Below, one piece after another: positions 50,103 to 61,600 of a DNA stretch of 64,000 bases; within the stretch, counting starts at the first letter, position 1; every line of letters starts with the position of its first letter. The translations under genes were made by a program, and so were the position numbers. Under the pieces are notes generated by a model. The model did not search any database and had not been told where the DNA came from. It worked only from the letters and a program-made list of their open reading frames with translations. The DNA is from Angiostrongylus vasorum (Eukaryota > Nematoda > Chromadorea > Rhabditida > Metastrongylidae), in contig JADANN010000033.1 in the NCBI GenBank assembly GCA_018806985.1, forward strand, positions 2,476,501 through 2,540,500, in the 5' to 3' direction.

Positions 50103-50377
50103 ACGTGTAGCGCAATGATCAGAGGCGTCGTGCAATACACATGGGATCGATCCATGCGTCTCAGGCTCATCAAGCGTTCGATCCCCTCTCGGGTCGGAAA
50201 ATTGGTGCGATACTTGTCTGGGAAGATAGCAGCACTGGCTCGATACACTGGTAGGCCACCGCGAGTCATTGTAAAGGCCAGATATGCATTCGGTTACCTT
50301 CAACGATGCTCAATGAAGTGGAATGCATGCTGCATCCCTCAAGGATTGATCAACACGGAGAGCTTTATCCTTTAAGG
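50103..50377 (+). mobile_element. SINE family 1, complete
   Basis: GAACGTGTAGCGCAATGATC, B-box-like ATGGGATCGATCC, to GAGAGCTTTATCCTTTAA. Confidence 0.75.
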
Positions 50378-51581
50378 AGTACCTTGCTAGTTAGTCAGGA
50401 TCGCTAATGTAAGCACAAGCGTATTATGAGCGCAGTAGCTGTACGGGCTAAACCCTACTAGGACAAAGCACGTATACAAAAGCGTCAATGGCGCGGTTCC
50501 TATTTGGCAAGTCCCATGGAAATTCAAATTAGCTTTTTGTTTCCTGTGCAGAGTGCGCCACATGCAGTAGACATACAGTGTTCATCACGGAAAGGTTAGT
50601 GTCAAATTTCTCCCATTTATATTTGAGAATTTTTATTAGCTTGTTGATCTTTATCCTTATATGCAGACCTCCATCTTCCTGCTGACATGCTGAACTCAGT
50701 GAGTATCGTCTGTCTCTACAGGTTTCTACGACGTTATAAAGATTCGATGGAGTTTTCACGTTCGCTTTTTTTCGTCTACCAATGGAAATAACTTCGATGT
50801 TTATCGTAGTATGATGCTCACCACTTTTTTACGCTCTACTCGCCGGTGTTGGTAGTGCTATTAAATCTTTTTGACCGCTATGAGAAACAAACTATGTTCT
50901 CCAGTGAAGTTGTTCTCAATACAGTATCCGTTGTCCTGTCCTACACGAGTGATCTCTTCTAGTCTATTTCTGAATAGGTTTTTATCAGAGAATTTCCTCA
51001 CCGATTTTCAAGCCCGCCACAAAGCAATTTTCCAGGGTCTAACCCTGGCACTAAGAGGGGATAGGCATAGGTAAATAAAAAAGTGACAAGATTGTGAATT
51101 ATGGTATCGGTTTGACGACTCCACATAGATAAATGGCTTTGTTAGCTCGGGTAGCGGAAATAAACAAATCGAGGATCAACTGTGTAATGCAGGCACCATC
51201 AACATTCTCGTATCGACGCCTAATTTAGCGTTTTTGCGCAGTGTACGACATCCAATTTTTCGTTTCGCTCACTGTGACACCTACAGGTGTCACGCCGGCC
51301 ACTCCGACATGTTTTGTGTATCCCCCTCCAATTTTTGTTCTACAAATCGGTTCTTCTGTACGTTTTGGAAAAATTCCGACCTTTCTTCTATCCTATATGT
51401 GCTCCATGGTCTTTTGAACACCCTGTGATGTTTTTGGTGCACAGACAGCTCTTGTGTGTGTTGGAAAAAAACCGTTCTCTATGCAGTCTTGCCGTTGTTA
51501 GCATTTAACGAAGTTGTTTAAGTTCTGCAAGAAACATTACAATCTTTATTTTTTAGTTCTAGTGTAGTTTCAGTTAGTGGA

Positions 51582-51855
51582 CGCTTGTTGCGCAGTGCTC
51601 GGAGGCGCCCTGCAATACGCATAGAATCGATCCTCGTGTCCCAGGTTCACCAAACCCTCCATCATTCTAGGGTTGGAAAATTGTTGCCAGACTTGTCTTG
51701 GAGGATAGCAGCACTGACTCGATACATCGGTAGGTCACCGCGAGTATATTGTAACAGCCAGATATGCATTCAATCACCTCCATTCAATTCTTGGTGAAGT
51801 CGAATGCATGGCGCATCTCTCAGGGGATTGATCAACGCCAAGAGCTTTTATCTTT
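51582..51855 (+). mobile_element. SINE family 1, complete
   Basis: CGCTTGTTGCGCAGTGCTCG, AGAATCGATCC, to CAAGAGCTTTTATCTTTC. Confidence 0.75.
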
Positions 51856-52989
51856 CTTTTTTTCTTTTTAGTTTTGACATGCTCTCATTCCTAACAATCT
51901 GAGAAGGAATCATAGCTGGTGGAAGTTAGAAATTAACGAACTGCTTCTCGAAAATGACGCTGCACACTACATGCGGTGCCAGTTCTTCCATAACTCTCCG
52001 CAAATTCTTGAGTTTTTATTGCACTACAGGAGTTGGGACATCAATAGTTTTTATGTGAGAAACTTTTCACTATCGTTCTATGGGTATGTATGTTATCACA
52101 TATCCTCTGATTCCATGAGTTAACAGCGATTCATCGTTCTGAGCGCAAATGATGGAGCAGTCAATAGTTTCGTAAGTTGGTGAGATTCGCTATAGGTTTT
52201 CTTAATCATTTAATGTGACTTGTTTAAGAATGTTCTAGAGGTCCTTGTGTACCAAGAAATATAAAGAAAGATCCTTGTCAAGACCAGAATTAGTGGGAAG
52301 CTACAACTAACACCGAGCCACTCTGTAGAAGTATTTTCGATGATATCTCTAAGAACAACGTCCGTCACAGCACCTGTGTTGTATACGCTACCGATTCACC
52401 ACAAGAAGTCTAAGGGAAAAGTTCTGTGCACTAAAACAAACCACCGGGAAAGAAAATGACACCTATAGGTTTCTTATCGGCCACTCCCGGAAGACCATCA
52501 TGGCACCTATAGGTGTCATTGCTGGCGAAACTGTCAAATGCGTTACATACAATCCTGAACAAACTCTGTACTGAATTTTATTCCAAAGTGAAATCAACGA
52601 GCACCAGTCGACCGACGAAACAGAGCCGTCCTTTCGATTCTTTCGAGCGTTCATCCGAACACGTAGCGCCTTTCCTACTCCAATCAGCTTGTCCAGTGCT
52701 CCAAAAAACGTTTGCCATTCTTACCATTTCCGGTATTATAATATAAATTTTCAAGTAACAGTAGCGTTATAGAGACAATTCTCCACCTTGGGAGACTTAG
52801 AATTGACAATATCGTCTTTTAGTCTTATGATATATCGCATGTCATCCATATATAGTTCTATACATATCATCGTCGTCTGATATATCACTATATAGCTTGG
52901 CAATAATTTTCAAACCGACCATCATTTAACTTCGGTTGTAAAAATAATCGACACGTGCTTAAATTTAAAATCAATAAATTTATGGGAGA

Positions 52990-53115
52990 AAAATCATACG
53001 AAGGACCCGCATGGTGTGGTGGTGAACCTAGCCTCTGGAAAGGGTAATACCGCGTTCGTTCCCCACCGCAGACACCTACGGTCCGGAGTTTTGCAAATAT
53101 CTCACCAGCGTTGTG
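52990..53115 (+). mobile_element. SINE family 2, tRNA-like half
   Basis: ACGAAGGACCCGCATGGTGT, GGTGGTGAACCTAGCC, CGCGTTCGTTCCCCACCGC, GTTTTGCAAATATCTCACCA. Confidence 0.6.
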
Positions 53116-53165
53116 TATGTGTTTAAATGGTTGAGCTTACACAAGGTTGATAAATTAGCTTTATT

Positions 53166-53203
53166 AGGCTAACGTTTCGACGTTTTCGTCTTCACCAGAG
53201 CTT
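53166..53203 (-). ncRNA. hammerhead-ribozyme-like motif, second type
   Basis: Minus strand: AGCT, CTGGTGA, A, GACG-AAAA-CGTC, GAAA, CGTT, AGCC. Stem II is perfect and GAAA and GTT are conserved. One core position (A6) is G. Stem I is short. Confidence 0.4.
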
Positions 53204-53339
53204 CTAAGCCTCTAGCTGCTTCGTATTCTTTTATATAGCTTAGCTTGCAACACTTGCCATAGGTTCACTTTGATGGCTAATGTATCGGTTTTACAGCATC
53301 CTAGCAGTGGTGGATAGTGATGCAGAACATCACGATAAC

Positions 53340-53435
53340 GGTTCTGGTTTGATCCCATCCTGTGTTCACCAAGCCTCTCATCCTTTCGGAGTCGGGAAAT
53401 TGGTGCCGGACTTGTCTGGGAAAACTCCACTCTCT
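53340..53435 (+). mobile_element. SINE family 1, diverged fragment
   Basis: GTTTGATCCCATCCTGTGTT, then CACCAAGCCTCTCATCC and GGTGCCGGACTTGTCTGGGA. B-box and central body only. Confidence 0.5.
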
Positions 53436-53439
53436 GCCA

Positions 53440-55977
53440 TACAAGTGGTAACGGTCTAGCGCGGCTATCTCAGGACTCCTGGGAGAATCAAATGGAGCTG
53501 CATTCAAGGACGCTCACTAGAAAGAAGGCGACAATTCTCAAGCGACAGCCGAATTCACGCAGGTAAAGTTCGAAAATCTTCGTGGACTATTTCTGCGAGG
53601 AAGCGAGTCGAATCCCAGAGGTGCTTGGAGCTGCGCGGTAGATGTGAAAGGAACGACTTGCATGGCCAGCATTTAAGCGAACATGTACTGCAAGAGTACA
53701 GATTGCATGCTATAACCAGACAAGGGTGACAAATGTTAAAGAATCTAGTCGCACTAAAAATCAAACAATCCAAGCGGTTCCTAGGACCGACTTGCTGTTA
53801 ACCCCGGCGTCGATCAGTAACTCACCGTTTTCTCCGTGAGAAAAAAAAAGAAGCAAAACTCAAGCTTATCATAAGAATTTCTCCCTCATTAGTCGCTTTG
53901 TCGATATTCCTTATCTTCTTTCCCATTTTAATCTTCATTTCCTTCCCTCCACATATTCAAACATATTGCAGAGCATAGCGAATCACTAAATACCACGTGC
54001 ATACTCATTCATCTTTATACTCCTTTCTCCTCAAAGATACGAGTGAGGGAAATATGAAATTTCAATGATAGCGGTGAAATATTAGAAGGCTGTCAACTAT
54101 GACCGTTGACGGTTAACCGGGCAAGACGACTCCAGCCAACGTCCACTAGCCACAAGATGGCAGGGCTTGGGAAAGTATACCAGTACCTCCGTCATTTATA
54201 CCAAAGACATGGCGACGTCGTCAAAAATGGAGGTATGGTGACCTTAACGACATATGTAAGGAAATCTAATACATCATGTATATCCTCTGTGCACTTATGC
54301 AAATTTGTTACCCATATCGCATATTTCCATTGAAACTTCAACCGTCCACTTGTTTTTTCTCCAACTTTCTTTAAAGTGATCGTTGCTATCTTTATTTTCA
54401 TATTTAGTTATCTTTCTACAGTGTAAGTAAAATCATGATGTTCCCTCTTCCGTTCTTATCCTCCACTTGACAAACTACTCATTCTGGTCCGGTAAGGTGA
54501 CTTCAATTTCCGAACATTCCCAAGGAAGGATACTTCTTTGCTGATCAACTCAAATTTGTTGAAAAGCCATAGTTCATGACACCGCAGTTTTGAAACCCAC
54601 ATACGGCCTCTGGTTAAATCTTGATCGCAAAGCAAGCCATACATTCCTCTATTGTCGGGAAATAAGAATCGCAGTATTCTGGGATCATAAAAAACAATGG
54701 AATTGAGCTGATACATCGATATTTTTATCCTTTTTACTTACTGCCTACTCTTTTTGATGGCAGATAGAGAACATCGATAATTTTCCGAAATCATTTCATA
54801 GGACTAGTAGCCCTAAGAGAATGATCAAAGGGTAAACGCTTCCTATCCTTCTTTATCTCTATGAGAATGCCCAGTAACTTAACGATGGGTCACCTAAATT
54901 TCGCAATACCTAAGACCGATTTAGGCTATACTACTTAAATAATGAGATGTACGGGTAGGATTAGCAACGACATGGATTACACTGTGAGCACCACTTGAGA
55001 AATTAAAAAATTCAGAATGTACTCTAAAGCGATGATCGCAGACTGTTATGTGATGATGTAGGTATAAGCCGCTCTTTCGGCTTCTCGTGAAGTGGGAATC
55101 TCAATCGCCAACGAAATATAATCTTAACTCTATCACTTCCAGTAAAACTACATTTGAGTTCCATCATTACAATGCTGAATGTATTCCTAATGAAAACCAA
55201 CAAGGAAAGAAAGTTCGATTCTGCATGTTGAAGGCGTTTGCATCCGATTAATGAACAACGTCTTCAACCTAAAGAATAAATGTCAAGTTAGAAGCTCAAT
55301 TCACCCGAAGCATTAGTGATCTCGTTAGTCATCATCATTGTTCCTAATCGGTTCTGCTAATCTAGGAACACGAAAACCCTAACAGCTTTGGTATGGTGCC
55401 CTATACCTTCACTGTTTTTTGTATAGAAGGTGGTCGCGAATATTTTGTCAAACCCTATTTTGACATTGACACTATCTTCCAGCCGCGTTTCCGAACAGAA
55501 ATGTCGAATTTCTTATCAGCTTGGAATAACCTTTGCATGAGGATAAACAGTTATCGTACGCTGCAGACTAGGAGATCCTGAGTCACAGAAAATCGTTACG
55601 GGACCGATTTGCATAAATCAGTTTCACTCGATATGCTATGCCGAGGTTCTCCTTACGTATAAAAAAGGTAAGAAATAATTATAAAATATGAAAAACTATA
55701 TGAAAACACCGTATCAGACATTCCAAGGTTAAAGGGAGGTCGCTTTTTGAAGTATGGGAAACATTAATCCCAGTATCGAAGCCTTAGCCCCGGTATCAAA
55801 AGCATATCTGCTTCACAAACCGGATCTTATAATTTAAATTGTGAAGGTCTTGTTAACGCTGTGCAAGATGAGCGGACTATATGGCCTAGATGCTCAGTGA
55901 GCTCAAGTGTCACAACGTAATGCTTCACGTGGAAAAGATAGTGCTATTGACTTTAATCGTCTGGATGTGAAAAGAGT
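53440..55977. other. intergenic, no gene found
   Basis: About 2.5 kb with no recognised repeat. Frames at 54,456-54,716 (minus, 86 codons) and 55,393-55,581 (plus) have no recognisable motif. CTTACTGCCTACTCTTTTTG at about 54,737 is an isolated family 2 end. Confidence 0.5.
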
Positions 55978-56266
55978 ATAGGATAAAGCTTTCGGCGTTG
56001 ATCAATCCCCTGAGGGATGCACCATTCATTCGACTTCATTAAGCATCGTTTGGAGGTGACTGAATGCATATCTGGCCTTTGCAATGACTCGCGGTGGCCT
56101 ACCGATGTATCGAGCCAGTGCTGCTATCCTCGCTAGACAAGTCTGGTACCAATTTGCCGACCCCGAAGGGATAGAAGGCTTGGTGGGCCATGAGCGCGTG
56201 GATCGATTCCACGTCTGTGTCGAAGTGGCGTCTCCAACCACTGCGCCACACGCGCCCTGGATGTGT
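55978..56266 (-). mobile_element. SINE family 1, complete
   Basis: AGGATAAAGCTTTCGGCGTT to ACCACTGCGCCACACGCGCC. Full A- and B-box spacing on the minus strand. Confidence 0.8.
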
Positions 56267-56783
56267 ATAGAAATTTTTCTTATAGGAAACATTGTTGCTT
56301 CCACACATAGGAGCACTTTCAACTTGTATCCTTTGGCTGTAATCCTTAAGCTAAACAGAATTCTTTGGATAGATTTAACTACAGACAGAAGAGAACTTAT
56401 TAGCTTCATAAAGCTGGAGACGTTCTAGAACAGATGCACCTGTTCATTCCATACAATAGTAGGATGAGCATCTATCAAAGCCTGTCATATCTGTCGTTTT
56501 CTCGAGACGATTCTAAGTTCATCATCTGGTCGGATGTTGATGAGAGAATGGAATATCTCTGTGACAATCTCGACAATGACATTTCCAATGTTGTTTTAAC
56601 CATCGGCTGCTCTCTGACTCTGACCACTGAAAAAACGAGGACGTCGTTAAAGCGACCTTCGCGTAACCTCGATGTAAACAATCAACACATGTCTTTATAG
56701 TGTTCGGCTTACATAAGACTGTTATATAACTTTTATTCTGCTAACGTTGACTAACGAGAGACTATGGACTATCGACTCGGGTC

Positions 56784-56825
56784 ATCGGCTCTGAAGAAGA
56801 CGAAGACATCGAGACGATGGCCGAA
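56784..56825 (+). ncRNA. hammerhead-ribozyme-like motif, second type
   Basis: TCGGCT, CTGAAGA, AGACGAAGACATC, GAGA, CGATG, GCCGA, then ATAAAAGTT. Stem I TCGGCT/GGCCGA gives six pairs with one G-U. GAAA has become GAGA, so activity is doubtful. No PLE coding sequence is nearby. Confidence 0.5.
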
Positions 56826-56829
56826 TAAA

Positions 56830-58550
56830 AGTTACTTGACGATCTCGTTTAAGCTGGAAAATCGAAGGAATCGAGGACTTTGGGAGTTGATTTTGCTCGT
56901 TTTCGTTTTCAAAAAGTCGCCAAAACCACTGAACAAATTGCGCACGAAAACGGAACAACCACGGTCAGCCACTATCTCCTTAGTTTTTTCCCTTTTTCTT
57001 CTCTGCATCTCTTTAATTTCTGAAAATACAACACTTCCTCGTTGAAATTCTCTGCTTGCGTCATTGATTATGCGCGATTGATCAACGCCCCACATTCGGA
57101 GGAGTAGGCGGGGAACAGGCGTTTAGGCGGGAATATGAAACTTGTCTTCACTCAAACTCAAAATTCCAGAAGTATCGTTGACACAGTCAAGTTTCTCCGA
57201 GAAAGTTAAAGATAACTTCATCAAGAAAAGTCTCTTCTATCAAACTGTGCTTGGAATATTCTCATGGATGACAAAGAAAAGGCTAGGTTGCTAAAAAAAA
57301 AGTGGAGTTTTGTACTTCGGACTCTTCGATCTTCCACTGGTAGTCGTAGAGAAAACACTTTTTTTTAAGTGAAACTAGATTTTCAAGGATTTGAAAATGG
57401 ACTGAAAATGGTTGTCAGATCTCTCATACACCAATCAATCAATAATCGAAACAGTGCCGTTTATGGGGAAGGTTTGAGGAGCTTAGCATTTTTTCTAGAG
57501 TTTCTACTTCCTGCATCTCATTTCCATTCATAGAACAGAATTTTCCTATTGATATTAGCAAAGAAAGGACATCAATGTCCATGATGGGTTCATCTTGCAC
57601 TATCGATTAATCAGATGTTAATCAAATCCATACGAATTGATCGGCAAAGCCCGAATAGGCATGCTCTGGTGGATGGCCTGAGTTATAAGAGCGCTCTGTC
57701 CAAGTTTCCGATGAACGTTTCCACTATGAATCACTACGAATAAGAAATCAGAAGAACATAACCGGTCGACAATTTACAAGATCTGAAAACGTTTGAGAAA
57801 AAAAAAGTACGGAAGTACGGACACTTCTTCATCAATCAATCATCCTCTTTCAAAGACCACTCTATAGCGATCAATAATCTATAGTGTTCATGCTGTTGTG
57901 AAATTCAGTACTTTCTTCTAAGAGATTTCAGATTGAATTTGTCATTGTTTATCCTACAGAACTGTGGTATGGCACTGTTGTGTGGTTTTCATCCGCCTTT
58001 CATCTTTTCATCCTTTCATCATTCCAAATCCTGATCTGTTCATTGTCTACGGAAGCGAACCGATCAATTATTCAGGATTTTTGTGTGAATTCAATGTAAT
58101 ATCAAAGTACGTTGACATTATGCATATTCACTTTAGAGTTATCCTTGATGACTTCTGGACTGAGCTTGTTTGACTGGATCGATCCGAGATGGCTCGGTGC
58201 TCGTCGGCCCAGCTCTCGCCCGCCCAGTCCTTGCATTGACCGTCGTTCTTCCTCGCCGGACGTTCAACATTTCTCCGTGACGTTGGCCTTTGTGGACCAA
58301 TGAAAAGTTTGTCAACGATGGAAAGGTGGGTTACTTTCTATCCCGTCATTCTTCTTCATACCGTCATTTTGCTCAGATGGTGGTCGATTACTTATTTGAA
58401 CTGTTTTTCATCTTTCCGTTGCCACTTGTCCTTTGCAGGGTTGATAACGGGCCACTTTATCTCTTTCAAGGCTATGGCTACACATGGACAGAATTGTCTA
58501 CCATGTTGATTGTTTTCATTGATCCAATCTTGCCTTAATACAGAGATGAA
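56830..58550. other. 5' flank of the transporter gene
   Basis: No gene recognised. A locally GC-rich stretch at 58,170-58,275 stands out. No TATA box or clear promoter motif can be named. Confidence 0.4.
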
Positions 58551-58656
58551 ATGTCACTGGAACCGTTGTCTACTAGCAAGACAGCAAACGAAGCCGTATC
58601 CAAGTCTCGATGGCCATCTTGGAACCTGGCAACAACGGCCTTGTTGGTTTCCCTGG
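58551..58656 (+). CDS. transporter exon 1: N-terminus
   Basis: Starts MSLEPLSTSKTANEAVSKSR and ends in TTALLVSL, the start of helix 1, at a GTACAT donor in phase 1. This ATG follows TTGCCTTAATACAGAG, a possible acceptor, and the next exon continues the helix with GGGFNFGYQ. Confidence 0.75.
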
Positions 58657-61600
58657 GTACATTAAGTTTTCTTTTCCTTGTTGCTCTTATTTTTTTATGC
58701 GTATCAGTGCATTTGCTGGAAGGTTCTACAATTCATTTCAAAGAGTTCAGATTGCTAGCAGCGTTAGGTAGAAGACTAGCTGATAGAAACGCAGCGCAAA
58801 GGACTCAGTGGTGTAGTGTGTAACGCGCGAGCCTTGGAAGGGATAATCGTGGTTCGATCTGTCCCGAGGTCTAAGTTTTGCAAATATCTCAGCATCGTTG
58901 TGGTGCTAGGTTTAATTCGGCAAGTAAAGCAATCGATTTAAAGAACCTGAAGCAGTCCATTCGCTTATAGTAGTTGACGGAACTTTCTAAGAATGTTTTT
59001 TCTTCAGTGACGTAGAATAAATATAACAGTTTTTATAATAGTAATCTGATTGGAAAACACTAGATTATATCATTGTAGCGATACTTCTGCCATTTATTAC
59101 TCGAAGAACACTTGTATAGTTGGATGGCCCTTGTTCTGTGGTTCTGCAGGCCCCAGCATGATTTCCAATTTTTCGGGCTTTTACTCCCTCAGCCATTATA
59201 GTTCGCAGAAGTCCTGTGGTTAGCCAGGCCAAAAGTCTGCTCCAAGCCAAGGGCCATAGGTCTACTCGAACAATATATTCATTAACAATGCGTTATACTT
59301 TAGTAAAGTGTTTCGTTGCGATCAATTGAATTGAAGCTGCAAAACTTTCTGCTGTAATCAGATTGCTGGTGCATGAGACATTTCTTTTTTATTGGTTTTT
59401 CCTACTTTCTCTGAGTTCTGAAGTTGGTCCCAACATTATCATATCAGATATGATGACTTCAAGAAACAGTTTGGTGATCGACTTCATGGATTTTGTGTGT
59501 TGCATTACATCGGGCTTGTCTTTGACACCCGGAAAAAGTGCCTAAAAGCTTTGCCCAAATCGAGAACTGGGTGGATTTCTTGTCAGAGTGCTGCTTTGGT
59601 TCTGTGGTCGCACGTTGTTTGCGGAATGGATGACTAATAGGCAGTGGGTCAAAGGTTATTTTATGATGTGGCATGATACTGATGAGAACCGTGACTTCAA
59701 AACATGCTGTAAAAGGATAAAGCTTTCGGTGTTGATCAATCCCTGAGGGAGGCGCCATGCATTCGACTTCATTAAGCATCGTTTGGAAGTGAGTGAATGC
59801 ATATCTGGCCTTTACAATGACTAGCGGTGGCCTATCGATGTATCCAGCCAACGCTGCTATCCTACCAGACAAGTCTGGTACCAGTTTGCTTACCCCCGGG
59901 AGATGGAGTGCTTAGCGGGCCTGGCACGAGGGATCGATCTCATGTGTATTGCAGGACGCCTCTGACCACTGCGCTACACGCCCACCAAGAACATGCTATA
60001 CAGTCAAGGAACTTTTTAGTAGACTAAGTTGCAAATCCTCCCAACGGTGTATTGCCTCATCATGGCTAGAAATTGTTGCTGGATATCGGGCTGCGATGTA
60101 CAAAGGGGGTTCCATCCCCCCGGCAAGGCCTCTTAAACTGAGAAGGAGTCCGGCGTTTCTACCAAGAAGCTTGGCTAAGAGTAAACCAGTACAAGGATCC
60201 ACCAGCGTCCTGGTATCAAACTAGTCGCATGGTGGCAGATTTCCCTATGATCCACAAGACGGCGGCAACCTGTGACGACCAGGAGCAAACTTTGGCTTTG
60301 CTGAATCCGCGACCCCCAGGAACCGTAATAGCTAAACCAGCGAAGCTCCGAAAAAAAGTAGAAATTATGCTAGGGCCGCACAACCAGAAAAAGATGGCCC
60401 ATCCAAGCATCCAATTGTCTTAGTCATGCGATTAAGTCAATGTGTCTGTGAGAATATTGACACTGTACAGTGTTCAGTAAATAGTTCTGTTACTGTGATA
60501 TCTTAATATTGTTAATGAATATGAGTCAAGGGGATCTTTTTAGGAGGAGGCTTCAATTTCGGGTATCAACTGCTCATAACAAATCCTGCGCAAGAAGCAT
60601 TCATTCAGTTCCTCAATATTTCCTACGCGGAAACTCATGGAGTGCAAGAAAATCGAGAAACGCTTGAGGTTAGATTTTTCATAGTTGGTTTTTATCTCTC
60701 GTTCCTTCATTTGCTTTGTTGGAATAGTTTGATGTTTATGAAGTCCTATGATTCTTCAGTTTATCTGGGGTGTGATTGTGTCCACGTTCTTTTGGGGAAC
60801 CACTCTGGGCTCGTTGCTTATTCAAACGATAGCTGATTTGTTCGGACGAAAAAACGGCGTGATTCTGATGTTTATGGTGCAGATCGTCAGTCTACTAGTC
60901 GCGATTAGTAGCTATTTTGTGAGTAATTAGTATCTGTTTTTGTCTTTTTCGCCCATTCAGCATTGTTGACACTCGATACGATCAGGATGTAGAAGAGATC
61001 TTGATCGCTAAATAATAAATTCTTCAGTCTCGTTTGAAAGCGATACCTACTTACTTGGATACTCATTTCTCGGAGTTTCGCTGGTTTAGCCATTGTGTTT
61101 CCCTGGAGTCCAGAGGTCAGCCTGGCCAAAGCTACAGACGCTGCTACTGCGTGTGGTGGTGACGACCTGGGGCAGTTTTTGGCTTGGCTGACCTCGGGAC
61201 TCCAAAGAACCACACATGGTTAAACCAGCAAAACTCCGAAGAGATGGAAATTTTGCTGGGGCCTGGAAAACCAGTGAATGAATGCCATGCAAGTATTCAA
61301 GTAAGTAAGATGTAGTTTAACTAGTAACAGAAATAAGGGAAACGCGAAGCTCAAAGGTGAGGCAATAGTATCCGTGTAAGGATATAACTCCAGTTCCGTA
61401 GTTGTCGAGTAACTTGATCCAAAAAGCCTTGTGTTATGTGAAATTCCTTTTGGCGTTAACATTCTCTTCTGTAGCTTGTTGAATTCTCCAGGAGTAGGAT
61501 GTGAGTACGATTTGCCTCTTTAAGCATTATACAGGTAGTGGAAGACGTGCTTACGAGTGGATTGTGTCTTTTTTTCGCTTTATCGTTTTGCTTTAACATT

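Noticed and set aside
58795..58870. possible genuine tRNA gene
   Set aside because: A- and B-boxes are good, but the flanking body is the SINE family 2 sequence and the acceptor stem does not pair fully.
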